A stretch of DNA of 5,748 nucleotides, from positions 1 to 5,748 of the forward strand of contig JAPSIU010000194.1 in assembly GCA_031178565.1 (NCBI GenBank), given 5' to 3'. The notes beneath the pieces were generated by a model, which saw only the letters and a list, made by a program, of their open reading frames with translations, had not been told where the DNA came from and did no database searches. Positions 1 through 5,354 of this stretch are shown in pieces. This DNA is from Leucobacter sp. Lineage in GTDB: Bacteria > Actinomycetota > Actinomycetes > Actinomycetales > Microbacteriaceae. The translations under genes were made by a program, and so were the position numbers. How positions within the stretch are numbered: the first letter of the stretch is position 1; each line of letters starts with the position of its first letter.

Positions 1-589
1 GGTTCGGCATCCTGCCGATGCTGTGCGCGGCGACCCCGGAGATGAGAGCGGGCGCGGCCTCGCCGCGGAAACGCAGGTTCCAGAGCGGCGTGCCCTGTTC
101 GAACGTGCGCAGCCCGGTTACGGCCGCCGCGAACGGGTCGGCGGGCCAGCGCAGCAGGCCGCCGCCGAGGGCGAAGTCGACGACGCCGTCGAGACGGCGG
201 AGCAGCGGACGGTAGAAGCGCGCGTAGGCGCGGCCGTCCCGCCCCAGCTCCTCCGCCGTCCGCTCGAGACTCCGGTACGCGATGGCCGCGCGATCCCCGG
301 CGGCGCCGTCCAGCGGATTGGCGTAGGAGGCCTCCGGAATCGCGAATTCCATCCGCCGCTCGAGCTCGAAAGCGCGGAAGAAGCCGGTCGCGAGCGCCAT
401 GGGGTGGATCGCGGAGCACACGTCGTGCAGCACGCCGGGCTGTACGACCTCGGCGGTGCGCGTTCCGCCGCCGATCGTCTCGGCGGCCTCGAACACGGTC
501 ACCGGCACCCCCGCGCGCGCGAGCGTCACAGCCGCGGCGAGTCCGTTCGGTCCCGCTCCGACGATCGCTGCGCCGTCCTCAGAAGCCAT
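1..589 (-). CDS. FAD-dependent oxidoreductase, phytoene desaturase-like, N-terminal part
   Basis: This is the first 196 codons of a flavoprotein whose 3' end lies beyond the left edge. It starts at ATG 589-587 (MASEDGAAIVGAGPNG...). Residues 9-34 form a Rossmann FAD-binding fold: IVGAGPNG (GxGxxG at 11-16), a helix, then VTVFE with Glu34 placed to bind the adenosine ribose. GGGTRT at 40-45 is the second conserved FAD motif of the phytoene-desaturase/amine-oxidase group. The following segment (DVCSAIHPMALATGFF) resembles the uncharacterised CrtI-like NAD(P)/FAD oxidoreductases common in actinobacteria. Full-length members are roughly 450-550 residues, so well under half is visible. The substrate cannot be told. 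It could act on a carotenoid or another lipid, but no carotenoid genes are in view. It has no clear Shine-Dalgarno sequence and is preceded by a -10-like box, so it is probably its own transcription unit. Confidence 0.88.
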   Translation of the reverse strand, partial: MASEDGAAIVGAGPNGLAAAVTLARAGVPVTVFEAAETIGGGTRTAEVVQPGVLHDVCSAIHPMALATGFFRAFELERRMEFAIPEASYANPLDGAAGDRAAIAYRSLERTAEELGRDGRAYARFYRPLLRRLDGVVDFALGGGLLRWPADPFAAAVTGLRTFEQGTPLWNLRFRGEAAPALISGVAAHSIGRMPN

Positions 590-595
590 ATCTTC

Positions 596-601
596 AGCGT
601 A
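596..601 (-). promoter_or_regulatory. Candidate -10 box for leaderless transcription of the oxidoreductase
   Basis: TACGCT at 601-596 fits the actinobacterial TANNNT -10 consensus and lies exactly six bases (GAAGAT) before the ATG at 589. Transcription would therefore start at or next to the A of the start codon. This is the usual layout of leaderless actinobacterial genes and agrees with the lack of a good ribosome binding site. The -35 region is weak: TCCACC at 623-618 matches TTGACA at three of six positions. This is inference from the motif and its spacing only. Confidence 0.45.
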
Positions 602-626
602 CCGGGGCACGCCGCGCGGTGGACCG

Positions 627-645
627 CCGGGGGCCCGCCTCCCGG
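627..645 (-). terminator. Possible GC hairpin after the SRP RNA
   Basis: In the minus-strand transcript, CCGGG (645-641) can pair with CCCGG (631-627) around a 9-nt loop, about 10 nt beyond the SRP RNA 3' end. There is no T-tract after it, so it is at best a weak or factor-assisted terminator, or a 3' boundary for SRP RNA processing. Such GC-rich pairings also arise by chance in this base composition. Confidence 0.25.
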
Positions 646-655
646 GAATGCGAAG

Positions 656-742
656 ACCCCCCATGCACCCGGTAGAGCCCGGCTACCCTTGCTACGTTTC
701 CGTCCTGGGGGAGTTCGCCGAGATACCGCCACATGGGGGGCC
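656..742 (-). ncRNA. ffs: Small bacterial signal recognition particle RNA (4.5S-type)
   Basis: This is the RNA core of the signal recognition particle. It binds Ffh and targets nascent membrane proteins to FtsY and the translocon. On the minus strand the ends pair perfectly: CCCCCCATG (740-732) with CATGGGGGG (665-657). Inner helices are CGGTA (728-724) with TACCG (674-670) and CGGC (720-717) with GCCG (683-680). The apical Ffh-binding domain follows the universal pattern: an AGG segment, a 3-bp stem ACG/CGT closing a four-base GAAA loop (near 700-697), then AGCA and AGGG. This aligns position by position with AGG-UCC-GGAA-GGA-AGCA of E. coli 4.5S RNA. The length of about 87 nt fits the small SRP type without an Alu domain. 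The ends are set by the stem and by a -10 box just upstream, and may be off by a few bases. Confidence 0.93.
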
Positions 743-747
743 TCACT

Positions 748-776
748 AGTGTAGCGGACTATTCCGTCTGATCGAT
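748..776 (-). promoter_or_regulatory. Probable promoter of the SRP RNA gene
   Basis: TACACT at 753-748 matches the TANNNT -10 consensus and sits 6-7 nt before the GG (742-741) that opens the SRP RNA. That is the expected distance to the transcription start. A weak -35-like TCGATC (775-770, three of six matches to TTGACA, 16-nt spacer) lies within the last codons of the upstream ABC gene. A dedicated promoter suits an abundant stable RNA, although read-through from the ABC operon is also possible. Confidence 0.55.
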
Positions 777-2825
777 GCGCGCCTCGGAGCCGTCGACCAC
801 CGTGACCGCACCCGTCGTGACGGGCACCGATCCCGTCAGCAGTTCCTCGGCGTGCTCCTCGTCCACCTCGCCGGCGAACTGGGACTGGTAGAGCGCGTAG
901 TAGGCGCCCCGGCGCTCGAGGAGATCCTCGTGCGATCCCTGCTCCACGATGCGACCGCTCTCCATCATCAGGATCGTGTCGGCGTCGCGGATGGTGGAGA
1001 GCCGGTGCGCGATCACGAAGGAGGTGCGGTCGGCCCGCAGCGCCTGCATGGCCTTCTGCACCAGGACCTCGGTGCGGGTGTCCACCGACGAGGTGGCCTC
1101 GTCGAGGATCAGCAGCGAGGGGTTCGCGATGAAGGCGCGGGCGATCGTGAGCAGCTGACGCTCGCCTGCGGACAACGAGGAGGCGTTCTCCTCGATCACC
1201 GTGTCGTATCCCTCGGGCAGCTGCCGCACGAAGCGGTCGACCATGGTGGCCTTCGCCGCCTCGACGACCTCCTCGTCAGTGGCGTCGAGACGCCCGTAGC
1301 GGATGTTCTCCCGGATCGTTCCGTTGAACAGCCAGGCGTCCTGCAGCACCATGCCGACGTGGCCGCGCAGCTCGGCGCGGGACAGGTGGGTGATGTCGAC
1401 GCCGTCGAGCAGGATCCGTCCCCCGTCGAGCTCGTAGAACCGCATGACGAGGTTCACGAGTGTGGTCTTCCCGGCGCCGGTCGGTCCGACGATGGCGACC
1501 GTGTGCCCCGGGGAGGCCTCGAGTGAGAGGTGCTCGATGAGCGGGCGCTCCGGCTCGTAGCTGAAGCTCACGTCCTCGAAGACGACGCGGCCGGCCGTGC
1601 GCTCGGGCAGGTGCTCCGACGCGGTGTCGGCGTCCTGCTCTTCGGCATCGAGCAGCTCGAAGGTGCGTTCGGCCGAGGCGACACCCGACTGCAGCATGTT
1701 GGCCATCCCCGCCATCTCGCCGATCGGCTGCGAGAACTCGCGCGAGTACTGGATGAACGCCGTCACGTCGCCCAGCGTCATCTGGCCGGCCGTGACGCGG
1801 AGCGCACCGACCACCGCGATGAGCACGTAGCTCAGGTACTGCACGAACTGCATCGCCGGCATGATGGTGCCGGAGAGCGCCTGCGCCTTGTACGCGGCCT
1901 CGAAGAGACCCTCGTTGCGGCGGTCGAATTCCTCGACCATCTCGGCGTCGCGGTTGAAGATGCGCACGAGCTCGTGGCCCGTGAACGACTCCTCGATGTG
2001 GCCGTTGAGGTCGCCGGTGTGCTTCCACTGGGCGACGAAGAGCTTCTGCGCGCGCACACCGACGACACCCGCGATGACCCCGGAGAGCGGCAGCGCGATG
2101 AGCGCGATGAGCGCGAGCTGCCACGACACGATGAACATCATCGCCGCGATGCCGATGACGGTGAGCAGCGACTGCACCAGCTGCGAGAACGCCTGCTGCA
2201 GCGCCTGCTGGATGTTGTCGACGTCGTTGGTCACGCGCGAGAGCACGTCGCCCCGCTGCCGCCCGTCGAAGTAGCTGAGCGGCAGCCTGTTGATCTTCGA
2301 CTCGATGTCCTCGCGCAGCTGGTACACGATCCGCATCACGAGCCTGTTGAGCAGGTAGCCCTGCAGCCACATCAGGAACGAGGCGACCAGGTACAGCGCG
2401 AGGACCGCGAGGATGAGCCGACTCAGCAGTCCGAAGTCGATGCCCTGACCTGGCACGACGTTCGCCCCCTCGAGCACGTCGGCGAACCGGGAGTTCCCCT
2501 CGGCGCGCGCACCCTCGATGATCTGTTCGATCGGCACACCCGCCGGCAGCTGCTTGCCGAGGATCCCGTTGAAGATCACGTCCATGGCCTGACCGAGCAC
2601 CTTCGGAGCGATGACCGTCAGCACGACCGAGCCCACGACGAGCAGCACGACGAGGGAGAACAGCCACTTCTCCGGTGCGAGCAGCCCGATGAGCCGCTTC
2701 GCGGAGGGCCAGAAATGCTTCGCCTTCTTCGCGGGCTGCCCGCCGAACCAGTCGTCGGCGTCGGGCTGGTAGTCGTCGGGGAGCTCGAACTCCTCGGTCT
2801 CCTTCTGCTTCTTCTGCTTCGCCAT
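759..2825 (-). CDS. Heterodimeric ABC exporter half, subunit with the catalytic (consensus) Walker B and H-loop
   Basis: A fused permease-ATPase half-transporter of about 688 residues, expected in the cytoplasmic membrane. Numbering counts from an alternative GTG one codon upstream. Residues 1-45 are a charged cytoplasmic extension. Helix 1 spans about 55-75, and a long outside loop (about 76-133) separates it from helix 2 (134-157). The remaining helices lie near 214-256 and 323-365. The nucleotide-binding domain shows Walker A GPTGAGKT (448-455), Q-loop Gln496, signature LSAGE (552-556, altered from LSGGQ), Walker B LLILDE with catalytic Glu577, D-loop SSVD (580-583) and His608 in IAHR. An acidic tail of about 35 residues follows. 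It overlaps the partner gene and should pair with it as in TM287/288 or LmrCD. I prefer ATG 2825-2823 because GGAGG lies 7 nt before it; GTG 2828-2826 would leave only 4 nt. Likely cargo is a drug or lipid, but the sequence does not say. Confidence 0.93.
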   Translation of the reverse strand: MAKQKKQKETEEFELPDDYQPDADDWFGGQPAKKAKHFWPSAKRLIGLLAPEKWLFSLVVLLVVGSVVLTVIAPKVLGQAMDVIFNGILGKQLPAGVPIEQIIEGARAEGNSRFADVLEGANVVPGQGIDFGLLSRLILAVLALYLVASFLMWLQGYLLNRLVMRIVYQLREDIESKINRLPLSYFDGRQRGDVLSRVTNDVDNIQQALQQAFSQLVQSLLTVIGIAAMMFIVSWQLALIALIALPLSGVIAGVVGVRAQKLFVAQWKHTGDLNGHIEESFTGHELVRIFNRDAEMVEEFDRRNEGLFEAAYKAQALSGTIMPAMQFVQYLSYVLIAVVGALRVTAGQMTLGDVTAFIQYSREFSQPIGEMAGMANMLQSGVASAERTFELLDAEEQDADTASEHLPERTAGRVVFEDVSFSYEPERPLIEHLSLEASPGHTVAIVGPTGAGKTTLVNLVMRFYELDGGRILLDGVDITHLSRAELRGHVGMVLQDAWLFNGTIRENIRYGRLDATDEEVVEAAKATMVDRFVRQLPEGYDTVIEENASSLSAGERQLLTIARAFIANPSLLILDEATSSVDTRTEVLVQKAMQALRADRTSFVIAHRLSTIRDADTILMMESGRIVEQGSHEDLLERRGAYYALYQSQFAGEVDEEHAEELLTGSVPVTTGAVTVVDGSEARIDQTE

Positions 2826-4561
2826 CACGCCGCCTCCGCCTCTTCGAGCTGCGACCGTACGATCTCTTGATATACGTCGTTCGTCGCGAGCAACTGCTCA
2901 TGGGTGCCGCGCCCCACGATCTCGCCGCCCTCGACCACCAGGATCTGGTCGGCCTCGGTGATCGTCGAGACGCGCTGGGCGACGATGATCCTCGTGGCGC
3001 CCCGCGTCGCCTCCGGCAAGGCGGCCCGCAGCCTCGCATCCGTGGCGACGTCGAGCGCCGAGAACGAGTCGTCGAACAGGTAGACGCGCGGCTTCGCGAC
3101 GAGGGCGCGAGCGATCGACAGCCGCTGCCGCTGACCGCCCGACACACTCGTGCCCCCCTGCGAGATCGGCTCGTCGAGCTGCCGTTCCTTCGCTCTCACG
3201 AAGTCGTCGCCCTGCGCGACCCGCAGGGCCTCCCACAGTTCCTCGTCGCTCGCCTCGGACCGGCCGAAGCGCAGGTTCGACGCGATGGTCCCGGAGAACA
3301 GGTAGGGTCGCTGCGGAACGAGGCTGACCGCCTTCGCAAGCTGCTCCCGCGTCAACGCCGAGACCGGGGATCCATCGATCGTGATCGACCCGTCCTGCAT
3401 GTCGTACAGCCTGAGCACGAGGTTGAGCAGGATGGTCTTGCCCGCGCCCGTCGAACCGATGATCGCCGTCGTCTGCCCGGGCTCGGCGATGAAGGACACG
3501 TCCTTGACGACCGGCTTCTCAGCACCGGGGAACCCGAAGGTCACGCGGTCGAACACGACCCGCCCCGCGGCGGGAGTCGGCTCGGTCGCGGTCTCGGGGA
3601 ACGTCAGCGAGGAGCTCGTGTCGAGGAGCTCCCGGATCCGCTCCGCGCAGACCACCGCGCGGGGGATCATCATCGTCATGAAGACGCCCATCATGACGGC
3701 CACGAGGATCTGCAGCAGGTACTGCAGGAAGGCGGTCAGCGACCCGACCTCGACGAGCCCCTGGTCCACGCGGTGGCCGCCGAACCAGAGCACCGCGCCG
3801 GTGGCGACGTGCAGCACCATCATGATGATGGGGAACATGAGGACGAAGATGTTGCCGACCTTCACCGAGACATCGGTGATATTACGATTGGCCACGCGGT
3901 AGCGCTCGACCTCGAAGTTCTCGCGGACGAACGCGCGGACCACGCGAATGCCCATGATCTGCTCGCGCAGCACGCCGTTGATGGCGTCGACGCGGTCCTG
4001 CATCTTGCGGAACAGCGGCAAGAGCAGCCAGACGAGGAAGCCGACGATCACCGCGAGCACGGCGACCGAGGCCCACACGAGCCACGACATCCCGGCGTCC
4101 TCCCGCAGCGCCATGATGATGCCGCCGATCGCCATGATCGGCGCGGACACCATGAAGTTCAGGGTCATCAGGATCAGCATCTGGATCTGCTGCACGTCGT
4201 TCGTGCCCCGCGTGATGAGCGTGCCGGCGCCGAACTTCGTCGCCTCGAGTGTGCTCAGGGAGTCCACCTTGCGGTAGACCTCGCGGCGGAGGTCGCGGCC
4301 GACCCCCATGGAGGCGCGCGCGCCGAAGTACACGGCTGCGACGGCAGTGGCCACCTGGCCGAGCGAGATGAGCAGCATGACGCCGCCCGTGCTCCAGATG
4401 AAATCGGTGTCGCCCCGGGCGATACCTCGGTCGATGATCTGCGCGTTCAGGCTCGGCAACCAGAGCGCGGCGATGGTGGAGAGAAGTTGCAGCACCAGGA
4501 CGGCCGCGATGAACGTCCAGTACTTCTTCGCGTGTCGAAGTGAGAGTGAGATGAGGGCCAC
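2825..4561 (-). CDS. Heterodimeric ABC exporter half, subunit with the degenerate Walker B and H-loop
   Basis: A fused permease-ATPase of 578 residues from GTG 4561, or 593 from ATG 4606 (numbering below uses 593). Six membrane helices lie near 30-50, 68-93, 143-167, 174-198, 253-276 and 291-315. The nucleotide-binding domain has Walker A GSTGAGKT (384-391), Q-loop PQRPYLF (431-437) and a canonical signature VSGGQ (488-492). Walker B is VYLFDD (508-513), with Asp513 where the catalytic Glu should be, and Gln544 (VAQRVST) replaces the H-loop His. Asp and Gln at these places mark the degenerate-site subunit of heterodimeric exporters. Its signature completes the active site of the downstream partner. 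GTG 4561 is preferred because AAAGGA lies 5 nt upstream and family members begin about there (xALISLSLRHAKKYW), while ATG 4606 has no recognisable binding site. Confidence 0.92.
   Translation of the reverse strand: MALISLSLRHAKKYWTFIAAVLVLQLLSTIAALWLPSLNAQIIDRGIARGDTDFIWSTGGVMLLISLGQVATAVAAVYFGARASMGVGRDLRREVYRKVDSLSTLEATKFGAGTLITRGTNDVQQIQMLILMTLNFMVSAPIMAIGGIIMALREDAGMSWLVWASVAVLAVIVGFLVWLLLPLFRKMQDRVDAINGVLREQIMGIRVVRAFVRENFEVERYRVANRNITDVSVKVGNIFVLMFPIIMMVLHVATGAVLWFGGHRVDQGLVEVGSLTAFLQYLLQILVAVMMGVFMTMMIPRAVVCAERIRELLDTSSSLTFPETATEPTPAAGRVVFDRVTFGFPGAEKPVVKDVSFIAEPGQTTAIIGSTGAGKTILLNLVLRLYDMQDGSITIDGSPVSALTREQLAKAVSLVPQRPYLFSGTIASNLRFGRSEASDEELWEALRVAQGDDFVRAKERQLDEPISQGGTSVSGGQRQRLSIARALVAKPRVYLFDDSFSALDVATDARLRAALPEATRGATRIIVAQRVSTITEADQILVVEGGEIVGRGTHEQLLATNDVYQEIVRSQLEEAEAA
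2833..2837 (-). promoter_or_regulatory. Ribosome binding site deciding the start of the second ABC gene
   Basis: GGAGG at 2837-2833 lies inside the last codons of the upstream ABC gene. It is 7 nt from ATG 2825 and 4 nt from the alternative GTG 2828. The upstream stop TGA (2827-2825) shares its A with that ATG, giving TGATG. This layout favours the ATG and implies translational coupling of the two subunits. Confidence 0.7.
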
Positions 4562-4566
4562 GAAGA

Positions 4567-4572
4567 TCCTTT
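4567..4572 (-). promoter_or_regulatory. Ribosome binding site supporting a GTG start for the first ABC gene
   Basis: AAAGGA at 4572-4567 is followed by a 5-nt spacer (TCTTC) and GTG 4561-4559. The sequence before the alternative ATG 4606 (CCGTCCCCTCGTGA) has no purine-rich site. The start is therefore probably 45 nt downstream of the longest reading frame. Confidence 0.6.
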
Positions 4573-4689
4573 CGTCGTGTGCCAGTCTGGCTCCACCCTC
4601 CGACATTCACGAGGGGACGGCGCGTCGCAGCGTATCGAGAACGGCGGGTCGCGGTTCGAGATGGTGGATGAAACCAGAGCAGCCGCACA

Positions 4690-4698
4690 ACACTAGCA
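4690..4698 (-). promoter_or_regulatory. Candidate extended -10 promoter of the ABC operon
   Basis: TGC-TAGTGT (4698-4690) is an extended -10 element (TGn plus TANNNT) about 130 nt before the GTG start of the first ABC gene and downstream of the rplL terminator. No good -35 is present at 16-18 nt, which extended -10 promoters tolerate. A second candidate box, TACGCT at 4634-4629, with a poor -35, would give a leader of about 60 nt. I see no small gene in the leader between here and 4561. Confidence 0.35.
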
Positions 4699-4702
4699 GG
4701 AT

Positions 4703-4715
4703 TGGACACCGTCCA
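4703..4715 (-). repeat. 13-nt inverted repeat next to the ABC promoter candidate, possible operator
   Basis: TGGAC (4715-4711), GGT, GTCCA (4707-4703) form perfect 5-bp arms around a 3-nt centre. The repeat lies 7 bases upstream of the candidate -10 box, between it and the -35 position. Exporter operons are often controlled by TetR- or MarR-type repressors that bind such dyads, but no regulator gene is in the window and short dyads occur by chance. Confidence 0.3.
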
Positions 4716-4818
4716 CCAGACTCGCGTGCGCAGCCCGCAACTCCGGCTCGCAATGGGCCCGATGCGTTGTCCGCTCCCGCCAACGCAGCGGGTCGTGCTC
4801 CGCGAACAGGTCTCCGGG

Positions 4819-4858
4819 AACACGAAGGGGCGGGACCACCCGGAGGTGATCCCGCCCC
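4819..4858 (-). terminator. Strong intrinsic terminator of the rplJ-rplL operon
   Basis: On the minus strand the arm at 4858-4845 (GGGGCGGGATCACC) pairs with the arm at 4840-4827 (GGTGGTCCCGCCCC). This makes a 14-bp stem with a single G-U wobble and a UCCG tetraloop, followed by TTCGTGTT. The T-tract is short, as is common in actinobacteria. It separates ribosomal protein transcription from the ABC operon. Confidence 0.85.
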
Positions 4859-4861
4859 TGT

Positions 4862-4891
4862 GTCGCGTGAAGCGACGAGACTTTCGTCTCG
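4862..4891 (-). other. Two small hairpins between rplL stop and its terminator
   Basis: CGAGAC-GAAA-GTCTCG (4891-4876) is a perfect 6-bp stem capped by a GNRA tetraloop. Right after it, GTCGC-TTCAC-GCGAC (4876-4862) forms a 5-bp stem. The two share base 4876, so they either compete at that base or stack. They begin 6 nt after the rplL stop codon and precede the main terminator by 3 nt. They may protect the 3' end of the abundant rplL mRNA or assist termination; the role is inferred. Confidence 0.5.
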
Positions 4892-4897
4892 GGAACC

Positions 4898-5275
4898 TTA
4901 GACGAGCTTGACGCCCGCGCCGGCCTCCTCGAGCTTGGCCTTCGCCTCCTCGGCGGCCTCCTTCTTCGCACCCTCGAGCACGTTCTTGGGAGCCTCCTCG
5001 ACGAGGGACTTCGCCTCGCCCAGGCCCAGGCCGGTCAGCTCGCGCACGACCTTGATGACCTGGATCTTCTTGTCGCCGGCCGACTCGAGGACGACGTCGA
5101 ACTCGTCCTTCTCCTCGACTGCCTCAGCGGCAGCGGGGGCAGCGGCGGCAACCGCGACCGGGGCGGCGGCGGAGACGTCGAAGGTCTCCTCGAACGCCTT
5201 GACGAACTCGGAGAGCTCGATGAGGGTGAGCTCCTTGAACTGCTCGAGCAGCTCTTCGGTCGAAAGCTTAGCCAT
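4898..5275 (-). CDS. rplL: 50S ribosomal protein L7/L12
   Basis: A complete protein of 125 residues, the usual length. It forms the multimeric stalk of the large ribosomal subunit that recruits and stimulates translation GTPases, attached through L10. Residues 1-33 (MAKLSTEELLEQFKEL...) are the N-terminal dimerisation domain that binds L10. Residues 34-55 are an Ala/Pro/Val-rich flexible hinge. Residues 56-125 are the globular factor-binding domain, including DEFDVVLESAGDKKIQVIK and the hallmark GLGLGEAKSLVEEAP (82-96). It starts at ATG 5275 with AAGGAG 7 nt upstream. It follows rplJ by 79 nt, the standard order, and ends just before a strong terminator. No rpoB follows within the 290 nt to the next gene. 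Confidence 0.98.
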   Translation of the reverse strand: MAKLSTEELLEQFKELTLIELSEFVKAFEETFDVSAAAPVAVAAAAPAAAEAVEEKDEFDVVLESAGDKKIQVIKVVRELTGLGLGEAKSLVEEAPKNVLEGAKKEAAEEAKAKLEEAGAGVKLV

Positions 5276-5282
5276 TGTGTTT

Positions 5283-5288
5283 CTCCTT
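5283..5288 (-). promoter_or_regulatory. Ribosome binding site of rplL
   Basis: AAGGAG at 5288-5283 is a strong Shine-Dalgarno sequence 7 nt before ATG 5275. It suits the high translation expected, since L7/L12 is made in several copies per ribosome while L10 is made in one. Confidence 0.85.
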
Positions 5289-5295
5289 GATGTTT

Positions 5296-5319
5296 GCTCT
5301 CACGCGGCGGCGCGAGAGC
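5296..5319 (-). other. 10-bp hairpin in the rplJ-rplL intergenic mRNA
   Basis: On the minus strand GCTCTCGCGC (5319-5310) pairs with GCGTGAGAGC (5305-5296) across a CGCC loop, with one G-U wobble. On the plus strand that position is an A-C mismatch, so the structure is favoured only in the transcribed orientation. It ends 7 nt upstream of the rplL ribosome binding site. It could set the L7/L12 to L10 ratio through mRNA processing or by insulating the binding site; this is inferred. Confidence 0.5.
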
Positions 5320-5354
5320 GGATTTGTGTGTACCGATCCGGCGTGAGCCGAGTC

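Noticed and set aside
526..732. A 68-codon minus-strand frame covering the SRP RNA and the oxidoreductase start
   Set aside because: Its sequence is explained by the SRP RNA helices and by the start of the FAD protein in another frame.
23..754. A 243-codon plus-strand frame across the oxidoreductase and SRP RNA
   Set aside because: It runs antisense to a clear FAD-binding protein and through a structured RNA gene, with no domain signal.
744..757. Similarity of CACTAGTGTAG (744-754) to CACTAG before the ABC operon (4691-4696)
   Set aside because: Only six bases are shared and both match generic -10 box sequence, so a shared operator is not supported.
1530..2870. A 446-codon plus-strand frame opposite the second ABC gene
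   Set aside because: Low-complexity His/Arg/Asp/Glu/Leu composition with no motif; a mirror of codon bias in the real gene.
1276..3147. A 623-codon minus-strand frame spanning the junction of both ABC genes
   Set aside because: It is Arg-rich nonsense in another frame of the same strand and overlaps two well-supported genes.
2867..4543. A 558-codon open frame on the plus strand opposite the first ABC gene
   Set aside because: It is rich in Arg, His, Asp and Glu with no recognisable domain, and lies wholly antisense to a gene with all ABC motifs intact. Such frames are expected opposite GC-rich genes.
4693..4971. A 92-codon minus-strand frame across the rplL 3' end and its terminator
   Set aside because: It overlaps rplL in another frame and reads through the terminator stem, with no family resemblance.
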